Shown here: in pieces, positions 53,223 through 61,303 of the stretch | Position numbering within the stretch: position 1 is the first letter of the stretch | Layout: every line of letters begins with the position of its first letter | Assembly: GCA_040905685.1 (NCBI GenBank) | Contig: JBBDRB010000101.1 | Span: forward strand, 1 to 64,000 | Source of the DNA: JBBDMU01 sp040905685 | GTDB lineage: Bacteria; Bacteroidota; Rhodothermia; Balneolales; Natronogracilivirgulaceae | Length of the DNA: 64,000 nucleotides | Direction of reading: 5' to 3' | The notes under the pieces: generated by a model | The model's input: only the letters and a program-made list of their open reading frames with translations | What the model was told of the DNA's origin: nothing | Databases searched by the model: none | Translations under genes and position numbers: made by a program

Positions 53223-54479
53223 ATGAAGAACAACAGCACCTTTACAAACGACTTCATCGCTATAGGCATCAATCACTGGAAAGCTTCGGTGCCGGTTCGG
53301 GAAAAGTTTAGCCTGACCACGGAGGGGAAGCGGCCGTTTCTGGCAGATGCCAGGACAAGCGGATTAAAAGACGTTATCATACTTTCCACCTGTAACCGTA
53401 CGGAGATCCTTGCGCGCTGCGAATCGGAAGAAATGCTGATCGATCTGCTGGTTAAGCATACCGGCGGAAGCCGTCGGGAGTTCACCGATTCGGGTTTTGT
53501 CATAAAGGGTGAAGCGGCCATCAGGCAGTTTTTCAGGGTTTCTACAGGCCTGGACGCTCAGATACTCGGTGATCTTCAGATTATCAGACAGGTGAAGGAA
53601 GCCTATGAGCTGGCCCTGGAAATGAATATGGTGGACAGCCTTCTTCACAGGCTGATGCAGTTTGTCTTTCGTGCTCATAAACGATCACGCTCGGAAACGG
53701 ACCTGGCTAACGGAGCTGCCACGACGGCCTATGCCGCGGTAAAATTTGCCCGGCAACGCCTGGGTTCCCTTGCCGGGAAGAATATCGTGCTGATCGGAAC
53801 CGGAAAAATTGGTAAAATTACCTGTAAAAACCTTTTATCCCTGGGCGCAAAAGAAGTCACACTTATTAACAGAAACCGGGAAAGTGCCGAATCGCTCGGA
53901 GAACAATATGATCTGCCCTCGGCCGGATTTGCTGATATCTCCAAACATATTGCCGGGGCGGACCTGGTTATTGTCGCTACCGGTGCCGAAACTCCGGTCA
54001 TCACCAAAGAGCATGTTGCCGGATTGAGCGGAAGCAGAAAAAAAATTATGCTGGATCTATCCGTTCCCCGGAATATCGATCCGGAGGTGGATGGACTGTC
54101 AAATATCGAACTGGTTAATATGGATATGCTCAAAGATACCACCGACGAGGCCTATAAGAAAAGAAAGGATAATGTACCTCTGGTGGAGGCCATCATCGAA
54201 GAAGAATTGACGCACTATAAAAAATGGCTGGCCGAACAAAAGGTTGTGCCGACCATCAGGGCTCTGAATGATAAGGTGGAACAGATCCGGTTAACCGAGA
54301 TCGCCCGTTTCCAGAAACGGTTTGACGGGGAGGATATAACCGAAATTGAACAGCTGACACGCCGGATCATTAATAAAATTGTGGCCGGGCCCATAGATCA
54401 TCTCAAAGACAATCACGAAACGACTGATCTTTCCGAGGTCATTAACTCGATTTTCAAACTGAACCATAACGGGAAGTAA
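53223..54479 (+). CDS. hemA: Glutamyl-tRNA reductase
   Basis: First committed step of the C5 haem pathway: reduces Glu-tRNA to glutamate-1-semialdehyde with NADPH. The catalytic cysteine is Cys57 in STCNRTEI. The specificity region has GLDAQILGDLQIIRQVKEAYELA, the NADPH-binding domain has GTGKIGKITCKNLLSLGA, and a C-terminal dimerisation helix follows (to residue 418). It lies 5 bp after hemH, and its stop overlaps the hemC start by 1 bp (TAATG). hemL and hemB are not in the window. Confidence 0.97.
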   Translation: MKNNSTFTNDFIAIGINHWKASVPVREKFSLTTEGKRPFLADARTSGLKDVIILSTCNRTEILARCESEEMLIDLLVKHTGGSRREFTDSGFVIKGEAAIRQFFRVSTGLDAQILGDLQIIRQVKEAYELALEMNMVDSLLHRLMQFVFRAHKRSRSETDLANGAATTAYAAVKFARQRLGSLAGKNIVLIGTGKIGKITCKNLLSLGAKEVTLINRNRESAESLGEQYDLPSAGFADISKHIAGADLVIVATGAETPVITKEHVAGLSGSRKKIMLDLSVPRNIDPEVDGLSNIELVNMDMLKDTTDEAYKKRKDNVPLVEAIIEEELTHYKKWLAEQKVVPTIRALNDKVEQIRLTEIARFQKRFDGEDITEIEQLTRRIINKIVAGPIDHLKDNHETTDLSEVINSIFKLNHNGK

Positions 54480-55393
54480 TGCCCAGAACTTTCATCATTG
54501 GTACACGTGACAGTAAACTGGCGACCTGGCAGGCCCGCTGGGTGGAGCGGCGCCTGGCCGGCAACGGGCACAAAACGGCTCTCAAGTATATTAAAACGGA
54601 AGGGGATCTGGTCCTGGATACGCCGTTGCCTGTGATGGGGGGGAAGGGGGTCTTTACCAAAGCCCTGGATGAGGCTTTGCTGGATGACAAAATAGATCTG
54701 GCCGTTCATTCATTTAAAGACATCCCCACCCGCCTGCCCCGGGGGTTGAAGATTGCCGCCATCGCCAAACGCGAAGATCATCGTGATGTTCTGGTATCCC
54801 GGAAGGGGATAACCTTTCTCGATGATCCGGCTTACCAGGCCGTCATAGCCAGCAGCAGCAATCGCAGGATGAGCCAATGGCTGCATCGCTACCCTAACCA
54901 TACTCTGACCGATATCCGGGGAAACGTACAGACCCGGCTGCGCAAACTGGAAGAGAGCACATGGGACGGTGCTATTTTTGCTGCAGCCGGACTCATACGC
55001 CTGGACTTGCTTGGCAGGGCTGACCGGTATCTGGATTGGATGATACCGGCACCTGCACAGGGTGCTATGGCCGTGATGACACGGGAAAATGATATGGTAA
55101 CCCGTCAGGCGCTGGCACCCGTTCATCATGAAGAAACGGCCCTGTGCACCTCTATAGAACGTGACTACCTGAATGAGCTGGAAGGAGGCTGCAGCGCCCC
55201 GATTGCGGCTTTGGCCAGGGTGGTTGGCGGGAAAGTACATCTTAAAACCTGCATTTTGAATCCCGGAGGCACCGGTAGGATCGACGTTGAGCTAACCGCC
55301 ACCATGGATGCGGCAGGGCAACTGGGAAGGCAGGCGGCTTTTAAAGCCATAGAGCAAGGGGCCGGTGAAATTGTCGCCCGACTAAGGGAGTAA
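54479..55393 (+). CDS. hemC: Hydroxymethylbilane synthase (porphobilinogen deaminase)
   Basis: Joins four porphobilinogen units into hydroxymethylbilane. The active-site aspartate is Asp81 in VHSFKDIPT. The dipyrromethane cofactor cysteine is Cys238 in LEGGCSAPI, and TDIRGNVQTRLRKL provides the basic substrate pocket. The usual SSLRR segment reads SSSNRR, a minor variation. At 304 residues it has normal length. It shares single-base stop/start overlaps with both hemA and hemD, showing tight translational coupling. Confidence 0.97.
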   Translation: MPRTFIIGTRDSKLATWQARWVERRLAGNGHKTALKYIKTEGDLVLDTPLPVMGGKGVFTKALDEALLDDKIDLAVHSFKDIPTRLPRGLKIAAIAKREDHRDVLVSRKGITFLDDPAYQAVIASSSNRRMSQWLHRYPNHTLTDIRGNVQTRLRKLEESTWDGAIFAAAGLIRLDLLGRADRYLDWMIPAPAQGAMAVMTRENDMVTRQALAPVHHEETALCTSIERDYLNELEGGCSAPIAALARVVGGKVHLKTCILNPGGTGRIDVELTATMDAAGQLGRQAAFKAIEQGAGEIVARLRE

Positions 55394-56121
55394 TGCATAT
55401 GACCGTATTGTCAACCCGTCAGGCAAAGGATAACGAAGTGCAGCTGGCAAAAAAAATGGGTTTCCGCCTCATCAATTATCCGGTATTAAGGTTCTCTTTC
55501 CGCGAGCCCGGAAAACAGGAACTGGATAAGTTGCAGGAAGAGGCGCCCGATGCCTGGGTATTTACCAGCAAGAACGGGGTTGAAGGCTTTATGAGGATCT
55601 TTGAGCAGGGTATGATCCCGTTAAAACCCAAAAAAATATTTGCCGTTGGAAACAAAACGGCTTCAAAACTTGCCGAACATGGTTTTACAGCCGGGGTAGC
55701 CGGCACAGAAAACGGTACGGCCCTGGCAAACTTGATAGTTGATGACCCGTCCGTTGGATCCGTGGTCCATTTTTGTGGCAGCCGGCGCCGGGACGAACTT
55801 TCCGTTATCCTTACCCGTCAGACCATACTGGTAACCGAACTTGTTGTCTACCATGCCATGGAGGCTCATCCCCCCGTAGAGAATCTGCCTTCGGATGTTC
55901 ATGCAGTGTTATTTTACAGTCCGGGGAGCGTGAATGCTTTTGGATCTGCTCTCGATAGGTACCATGATATACCGGTGGTTGCCATTGGTTCGACAACCGG
56001 GGAGGTGTTGCGGCAAAATACAGACAAGGAGGTTATTATCGCTGAAGAAGCGTCAACCGAATCGATGCTTAAGGCACTGGCACAATTTGCCTCAAAGAAA
56101 AAAAACGCAGATAAAAAATGA
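55393..56121 (+). CDS. hemD: Uroporphyrinogen-III synthase
   Basis: Closes hydroxymethylbilane to uroporphyrinogen III with ring-D inversion. This family is poorly conserved; support comes from the pattern VFTSKNGVEGF, AVGNKTASKLAEHGF, HFCGSRRRDEL and the C-terminal LFYSPGSVNAF plus VAIGSTTGEVL, together with its place between hemC and hemE. Of 242 residues the last dozen are lysine-rich. ATG 55393 overlaps the hemC stop by one base; ATG 55399 is a near alternative. Confidence 0.93.
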   Translation: MHMTVLSTRQAKDNEVQLAKKMGFRLINYPVLRFSFREPGKQELDKLQEEAPDAWVFTSKNGVEGFMRIFEQGMIPLKPKKIFAVGNKTASKLAEHGFTAGVAGTENGTALANLIVDDPSVGSVVHFCGSRRRDELSVILTRQTILVTELVVYHAMEAHPPVENLPSDVHAVLFYSPGSVNAFGSALDRYHDIPVVAIGSTTGEVLRQNTDKEVIIAEEASTESMLKALAQFASKKKNADKK

Positions 56122-56139
56122 ACAGCCAGGTTTGATAGC

Positions 56140-57180
56140 ATGGAACATACTTTTCCCGCATTAAAGAACGACCTCCTGTTAAGGGCCCTGGCCGGGCAGG
56201 CTGTTGATCGTCCACCTGTCTGGATGATGAGGCAGGCCGGCCGCTATTTGCCGGATTACCGGAAACTGCGTGACAGGTATACATTCTTCGAGCGTGTTGA
56301 AACGCCGGAACTGGCTGCTGAGATCACCATCATGCCCATTGATCAGATAGGCAGCGATGCCGCCATTTTGTTCTCCGATATCCTGGTGGTTCCCCAGGCA
56401 TTGGGTTTCGAAGTTACCATGGATCCTGGTGAAGGTCCGCGTCTTCCTGACCCGGTGCGCAGTACAGACCAGGCGCTGTCTTTGAAGGTCCCCGATGTTG
56501 AAGAACGTCTTCGCCATGTCCTGGATGCCCTCACCCTGACCAGAAACGAACTGAACGGACGAGTGCCGCTGATTGGTTTTGCAGGGGCTCCATGGACGAT
56601 CCTCTGTTATATGATCGAGGGCCGGGGTTCGAAAGATTTCTCCAAAGCCAAGGAATTTTGCTACAAGCACCCGGAGACCGCTGCCTATATGCTGGATGTG
56701 CTCACCGAAACTACCATTGCCTATCTCAACGCCCAGGTCGGGGCGGGCGCCCAGGCCATACAGGTTTTTGACAGCTGGTCCGGCCTGCTGAGTCCGGAAG
56801 ATTTTTCGGTTTTGTCTATGCCCTACCTGGACAGGATTTCCAGGGCGGTGACAGGGGCGCCGGTGATTGTGTTTGCCAAGGGCAGCTGGTATGCCATGGA
56901 GCGGCTGGCCCGGCAGACCGGGGCCGCCGCGCTTTCGCTGGACTGGACAGTCAGTCCGGAGTATGCCCGTAAGGCTGGCGGTGATATAACCTTGCAGGGT
57001 AATTTCGATCCCAGCCGGCTGCTTTCCCCCATTCCGGAGATCAGGCGGCTGGTACACCGGATGATCGACCGTTTTGGGGCAGACCGGTATATTGTCAACC
57101 TTGGTCACGGCATTTTGCCCCACATTCCCGTTGATCATGCAAAGGCATTCGTGGATGCCGTTAAGGAATACGAAAGGTGA
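56140..57180 (+). CDS. hemE: Uroporphyrinogen decarboxylase
   Basis: Removes four carboxyl groups from uroporphyrinogen III to give coproporphyrinogen III. Signature PPVWMMRQAGRYLPDYR near the N-terminus provides the two arginines of the active site; the catalytic aspartate is in ILFSDILVVPQALG. Later motifs are GFAGAPWTILCYMIEGRGSK, FDSWSGLLSPEDF and NLGHGILPHIP. It is 346 residues, normal for the family. It begins 18 bp after hemD, and its stop overlaps the hemF GTG start by 4 bp. Confidence 0.97.
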   Translation: MEHTFPALKNDLLLRALAGQAVDRPPVWMMRQAGRYLPDYRKLRDRYTFFERVETPELAAEITIMPIDQIGSDAAILFSDILVVPQALGFEVTMDPGEGPRLPDPVRSTDQALSLKVPDVEERLRHVLDALTLTRNELNGRVPLIGFAGAPWTILCYMIEGRGSKDFSKAKEFCYKHPETAAYMLDVLTETTIAYLNAQVGAGAQAIQVFDSWSGLLSPEDFSVLSMPYLDRISRAVTGAPVIVFAKGSWYAMERLARQTGAAALSLDWTVSPEYARKAGGDITLQGNFDPSRLLSPIPEIRRLVHRMIDRFGADRYIVNLGHGILPHIPVDHAKAFVDAVKEYER

Positions 57181-58091
57181 AAAGTATCAAAGAAAATTTC
57201 CGGCTGTTTACCCTGCAACTGCAGGATGAAATCTGCAGCCGTCTGGAAGAGGTGGACGACAAGGCCCGGTTCCGGGAGGATTTGTGGGAACGCGAGGGCG
57301 GCGGCGGCGGCATCAGCCGGGTAATGGAAGGGGGGCATATATTTGAAAAGGGCGGCGTAAGCACATCCGAGGTGCACGGCGAACTGCCCGGGCTGATCCG
57401 GAAGCGGTTTGATGTGGATCAGGGTTGGTTTTATGCAACAGGCCTGTCACTGGTCATCCACCCTGAAAGCCCGATGATACCCACCGTTCATGCTAATTTC
57501 CGGTATTTTGAACTTTACGAGCAGAAGGGTGGTCCGCCCGTCGATGCCTGGTTCGGAGGCGGCATGGACCTTACGCCGTATTACCTCATAGATGAAGACA
57601 TCGTTCACTTTCACAAAGTGCTCAAAAACACCTGTGATGCGTTCGGCAAATCGCTTTATCCGGAATTTAAAAAAAAATGCGACGAATATTTTTACAATTC
57701 CCACCGCGGTGAAGCCCGTGGGGTGGGCGGCATATTTTTTGACTATTTGAGAGACGGGTCCGTCTGCTCCCTGTCATCCTGGTTGGATATGGTCAGGGCA
57801 AACGCCAGCGCGTTTGCACCGGCTTACCTTCCTCTCGTGGAGCGCCGGAAAGAAGGATCCTATACCGAACAGCAACGCTATTTCCAGGAAATAAGGAGAG
57901 GGCGGTATGTAGAGTTTAATTTGATCCATGACCGCGGCACGCTTTTTGGATTAAAAACCAGCGGAAGAACGGAATCCATACTGATGAGCCTCCCGCCTCG
58001 GGTACGCTGGGATTACGACTATCAGGTTGCACCGGGAAGTGAGGAAGACCGTACGATGCGGGTCCTGAAAAATCCGCAAAGCTGGACTTAA
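57177..58091 (+). CDS. hemF: Oxygen-dependent coproporphyrinogen-III oxidase
   Basis: Converts coproporphyrinogen III to protoporphyrinogen IX using oxygen. Conserved segments are GGGGISRVMEGGHIFEKGGVSTSEVHG, PMIPTVHANFRYFE, WFGGGMDLTPYYL, RGEARGVGGIFFDYL and YVEFNLIHDRGTLFGLKTSGRTESILMSLPP. At 304 residues it matches E. coli HemF. Translation starts at GTG 57177, overlapping the hemE stop by 4 bp. Use of the aerobic enzyme indicates growth with oxygen. It ends the haem operon; a 116-bp AT-rich gap follows, and protoporphyrinogen oxidase is not in the window. Confidence 0.97.
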   Translation: MKSIKENFRLFTLQLQDEICSRLEEVDDKARFREDLWEREGGGGGISRVMEGGHIFEKGGVSTSEVHGELPGLIRKRFDVDQGWFYATGLSLVIHPESPMIPTVHANFRYFELYEQKGGPPVDAWFGGGMDLTPYYLIDEDIVHFHKVLKNTCDAFGKSLYPEFKKKCDEYFYNSHRGEARGVGGIFFDYLRDGSVCSLSSWLDMVRANASAFAPAYLPLVERRKEGSYTEQQRYFQEIRRGRYVEFNLIHDRGTLFGLKTSGRTESILMSLPPRVRWDYDYQVAPGSEEDRTMRVLKNPQSWT

Positions 58092-58207
58092 TAAAATATA
58101 TAAATTAGAAATTATTTGTTTATTATATATTTACATTTTATAATAAATAATATATATAGTACGACTCCTCCTTTACGTTATCCTTTATATTTACTAATAC
58201 TACTCCG

Positions 58208-58618
58208 ATGTCCAATAATCCGATTAACCGGGATGAAGAAAATTATACTATAAAGTTATTGATGTATTTATATACATTAGAATCTATACCGCAACATACT
58301 GAACGGAACATAGTTAATGTTGGACTTAACCATATAAAAGGTTACTTTAAGCATAAGGACGACTTGCAATATATTATAGATCCGGGCTTGCTTAACCATG
58401 CCTTTGGTGAAAGATTTGAGGGTCCCGATTTGCGTCATTTGAAAAAAATATACGAAACACTAAAAATAAAAAAAATTGTGCACTGCCTGTCCGGCGCACG
58501 CACAACCGTATCTTCCGCCCTGCTGAAACGTTACGAGCATAACGTTACATTCGTTGATGGCCAATTCAGTAGTGGGAAAAAAGCCGGTCATAAAATCTTA
58601 ACCCCAAATATACGTTAA
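58208..58618 (+). CDS. Hypothetical protein with rhodanese-like C-terminus
   Basis: A 136-residue protein. The C-terminal 45 residues read like the end of a rhodanese domain: KIVHCLSGARTTVSSALLKRY, then NVTFVDGQFSSGKKAG, where the C-x4-R loop would place the persulfide-forming cysteine. The N-terminal 85 residues are helical and charged and do not match the usual DVR..EE...GHI..A half, so a complete sulfurtransferase is doubtful. Codon use is more A/T-rich than in the neighbouring genes. It lies between the haem operon and an ArsR-type gene, with AT-rich flanks and a weak hairpin after it. Confidence 0.65.
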   Translation: MSNNPINRDEENYTIKLLMYLYTLESIPQHTERNIVNVGLNHIKGYFKHKDDLQYIIDPGLLNHAFGERFEGPDLRHLKKIYETLKIKKIVHCLSGARTTVSSALLKRYEHNVTFVDGQFSSGKKAGHKILTPNIR

Positions 58619-58631
58619 GTTCTATAAAATT

Positions 58632-58659
58632 CAGTACATATATATTATGAACTGTTTTT
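58632..58659 (+). terminator. Weak hairpin plus T run after the rhodanese-like gene
   Basis: CAGT/ACTG outer and CATA/TATG inner arms (58632-58654) enclose a 5-base loop with one A-A mismatch, followed by TTTTT. It lies 13 bp after the stop codon. The low GC content of the stem makes it a modest intrinsic-terminator candidate. Confidence 0.35.
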
Positions 58660-58703
58660 ATTGATATTACGTATCTAATTATTTATATACTTAAACTACC
58701 CAT

Positions 58704-59000
58704 ATGGCTTACAGAGAAAGTGTCACCCACGATCTAGAAAACTACGCGAATATCCTCAAGGCAATAGCTCACCCCTTGAGAATCGCAATAATTGAATTGC
58801 TCGATGAAAAAGAAGGCATGTCCGTTACCGGTATTTATGAAAAGCTTGGTATCGAACAGGCTGTAGCTTCTCATCATCTTGGAATCCTTAAAAACAAAGG
58901 TGTGCTGGTGTCTTCACGCGCGGGAAAAAATATGATTTACCAGCTAAGGCATAAGCAAATATCCCAGGTAATGAGGTCATTGGAAAAATTTGTCGACTGA
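58704..59000 (+). CDS. ArsR/SmtB-family transcriptional regulator
   Basis: A 98-residue winged-helix repressor: the N-terminal helix and LKAIAHPLRIAIIELLDEKEGMSVTGIYEKL, recognition helix EQAVASHHLGILKNKGV, wing VSSRAGKNMIYQLR and a C-terminal dimerisation helix. It contains no cysteine at all, so the usual thiol-based metal or persulfide sensing sites are excluded; a histidine/acid site or no ligand remains possible. Its neighbour is the rhodanese-like gene, but the 85-bp gap and intervening hairpin leave co-transcription uncertain. A strong terminator follows at 59024. Confidence 0.88.
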   Translation: MAYRESVTHDLENYANILKAIAHPLRIAIIELLDEKEGMSVTGIYEKLGIEQAVASHHLGILKNKGVLVSSRAGKNMIYQLRHKQISQVMRSLEKFVD

Positions 59001-59023
59001 GCGATAGCCGGCCTTTTTGATGC

Positions 59024-59065
59024 AAATAGTAAGGGCAATCTTCAAATGCCCTTACTATTTCTTTA
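59024..59065 (+). terminator. Strong intrinsic terminator after the ArsR gene
   Basis: Arms 59024-59037 and 59047-59060 are exact 14-bp reverse complements around a 9-base loop, with a TTTCTTT tract at the end. It lies 24 bp after the ArsR stop and should end that transcript. The stem is AT-rich at its base, so it could also fold from the other strand. Confidence 0.75.
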
Positions 59066-59166
59066 TCTGTTATCAGCATTAGCACACGTTATGATTAGCA
59101 TAAATGTCTGAGCGAATGCCCCCTTCGTATTCAGCACATGGTTCATTCACCCTGGAGTGGTAGCAT

Positions 59167-60534
59167 ATGGATTTATTCGCCCCGTCCGGACCGGGATCCA
59201 AACCAAACCGTCTTCATGAGCCTCTGGCCACCCGGATGCGTCCTCAAAGCCTTGACGATTTTGCCGGTCAGGGTCACATATTGGGAGAAGGCAAGCTTCT
59301 CCGGCGTATGATAGAAAGCGGCATAATCGGGTCCCTTATTTTTTACGGCCCCCCCAGTTCGGGTAAGACCACCCTGGCCCATGTGATATCAAAAGAAATC
59401 AAGGCACAGTTTATCGTTCTTAATGCGGTGTTGGATGGAATTAAGGATTTGCGTGAGGTTGTGAAGAAAGCCGGGGATCAGCTCAGGGCCAACGGCGGGA
59501 AGACAATCCTTTTTGTCGATGAGATCCATCGCTGGAACAAAGCCCAGCAGGATGCCCTTTTACCCCATATCGAATCCGGTTTGCTGACGCTTATTGGTGC
59601 AACCACGGAAAATCCTTTTTACTCACTTGTCGGTCCGCTTCTGTCGCGCTGCCAGCTGTTTGAATTGCAACCTTTTACCGCCGGGGAAATCAGTACGCTT
59701 ATCGACAGGGCTCTGCAGGATACGGAGCAGGGACTTGGAAACCTGCAAATCAGATTAACGGAGGAGGCGCGCTCCTATCTGGCGGAATATGCGGGCGGTG
59801 ATATTCGCAATGCACTCAATGCCCTGGATATGGCGGCCTCTACTTCGGAAACCGGCAAGGACGGAAGGCGGGTCATTGACGTGGCCGTCGCACGTGAGTC
59901 CATCCAAAAACGGGTAGTTCGCTATGCCAGGAGTGGGGATGAGCATTATCATTATGCTTCTGCTTTTATAAAATCCATGCGCGGCTCCGATCCGGACGCC
60001 TCTCTATACTGGATGGCCGCGATGCTGGAGGGCGGAGAAGATCCCATATTCATATTCAGGAGAATGCTGATCTTTGCCTCCGAGGATGTCGGGCTGGCTA
60101 ATCCCCAGGCCTTAACTATGGTGAACAGTGCCCAGGAAGCCTTTGTTAAATGCGGGATGCCTGAAGGATTGTATTTTCTGTCTCACGCCTGTCTGTATCT
60201 GGCCCTGGCTCCAAAAAGCAACAGTACTTCAGCCATTTTCTCCGTGCTGTCTGAGCTGAAGGAGAAGGGGACCGGCAACATACCCGGACATTTAAAAGAC
60301 AAAACGGCCAACAAGTTACAGGCACGATACCTGGATGTGGAAAATGCATCCAAAGATTACAAATATCCTCATAACCACCCGGGGCACTGGGTCGATCAGG
60401 ACTATCTGCCGGAAGCACTGAAAGATAAAGGCTGGTTTAAGCCCGGTGACCGGGGAGTGGAGAAGCAGTTGTGGGAGAGACTGCAAGAGATCAGGGCAAA
60501 AAAAAAGTCAGCCAGCGATGAAATCACTGGCTGA
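59167..60534 (+). CDS. rarA: Replication-associated recombination protein RarA (MgsA)
   Basis: AAA+ ATPase acting at stalled or gapped replication forks, related to clamp-loader subunits. The N-terminal part has PLATRMRPQSLDDFAGQGHILGEGKLLRRMI, Walker A GPPSSGKTTLAHVI, Walker B LFVDEIHRWNKAQQDALLP and sensor 1 GATTENPFYSL. The C-terminal MgsA domain includes RSGDEHYHYASAFIKSMRGSDPDASLYW and FASEDVGLANPQA. Length 455 is typical. The end of the gene contains the inverted repeat of a minus-strand terminator, so the two transcription units overlap. Confidence 0.96.
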   Translation: MDLFAPSGPGSKPNRLHEPLATRMRPQSLDDFAGQGHILGEGKLLRRMIESGIIGSLIFYGPPSSGKTTLAHVISKEIKAQFIVLNAVLDGIKDLREVVKKAGDQLRANGGKTILFVDEIHRWNKAQQDALLPHIESGLLTLIGATTENPFYSLVGPLLSRCQLFELQPFTAGEISTLIDRALQDTEQGLGNLQIRLTEEARSYLAEYAGGDIRNALNALDMAASTSETGKDGRRVIDVAVARESIQKRVVRYARSGDEHYHYASAFIKSMRGSDPDASLYWMAAMLEGGEDPIFIFRRMLIFASEDVGLANPQALTMVNSAQEAFVKCGMPEGLYFLSHACLYLALAPKSNSTSAIFSVLSELKEKGTGNIPGHLKDKTANKLQARYLDVENASKDYKYPHNHPGHWVDQDYLPEALKDKGWFKPGDRGVEKQLWERLQEIRAKKKSASDEITG

Positions 60535-60576
60535 CTGGAGGGCGAATCAGCAAGGTTGATTAGTCCTTGCGATTCG
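60498..60576 (-). terminator. Intrinsic terminator embedded in the rarA end, with a second hairpin upstream
   Basis: Read on the minus strand, the hairpin 60536-60506 (10-bp outer stem plus GAT/ATC inner pairs) is followed by nine T, the complement of the A run at 60498-60506. This serves the TorF/Amt-side genes. A second hairpin, 60543-60576 (12 bp with one bulged A), precedes it. The terminator lies inside the last codons of rarA. Confidence 0.75.
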
Positions 60577-60582
60577 GGGGAG

Positions 60583-61254
60583 TCATAAGCTTATTCCAAA
60601 CAGGAAAAAAGCATTGTTATCATAGAAGTTCATGATCGCCGTAGAGGAAAGGGTGAAAGCAAACGTATCGGTCACCTGGATTTCTTTGCCCGTGCTGATC
60701 CCTGAATTGATGACACCCGCTTTCCGGGTTCCATACATGCCCGATTCCGCCGGGGTGAGACCGACAAACACGTCGAAAACAGAAACAGGCAAGCCGATCT
60801 CCGCATAAATCGAATTGTCATCGTCGTTGGTGACGAACATTCCGGCCGAGACGCTGACGGGGAAGCTCTCCGGACCTTCATAACCTAATCCCAGTTCGAT
60901 GAAATGTGCTTCGGATTGGAAATAGTTGCCCGCCGGATCTTCAGGAAACGTATAATCCGTGACCGAAAAGGCCAGGCTGCTTTCTCCGAGATCCAGCCCA
61001 TAGCTGGCAAACCAATCAATTTCCGAACCGGCCGGGTTACCCGTAGTGGCTATGGCGGCCCAGCCACCGACCTCAAGGTTCCCGAGCGCGTAGGTGACCC
61101 CGGGCTGTATACTGGGGGAGTTGCCAAAATCAGCGCCTCTCCATACATACCGGCTCATTATGTCCAGATCTACGGATGTCTGTGCTTTTGCATCCATGGC
61201 CGCAAACGAGGTTGCACAAACAATAAGCAAGATGATCTTAAATATATTTTTCAT
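60583..61254 (-). CDS. TorF-family putative outer-membrane porin
   Basis: A 223-residue barrel protein with a signal peptide cut after MDAKAQ. The mature start is VDLDIMSRYVWRGADFGNSPSIQPGVTY, which is the characteristic opening of the TorF/Gcw_chp family. Alternating strands continue to a C-terminal FFLFGISL. It lies 49 bp downstream of the ammonium-transporter gene on the same strand and is followed by a strong terminator, so the two are probably co-expressed. A passive path for ammonium or small solutes across the outer membrane is inferred. Confidence 0.85.
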   Translation of the reverse strand: MKNIFKIILLIVCATSFAAMDAKAQTSVDLDIMSRYVWRGADFGNSPSIQPGVTYALGNLEVGGWAAIATTGNPAGSEIDWFASYGLDLGESSLAFSVTDYTFPEDPAGNYFQSEAHFIELGLGYEGPESFPVSVSAGMFVTNDDDNSIYAEIGLPVSVFDVFVGLTPAESGMYGTRKAGVINSGISTGKEIQVTDTFAFTLSSTAIMNFYDNNAFFLFGISL

Positions 61255-61303
61255 GATATAGATGTTAGGATTAAAATTTAAAATTATGAATGATTACGGT
61301 TTC

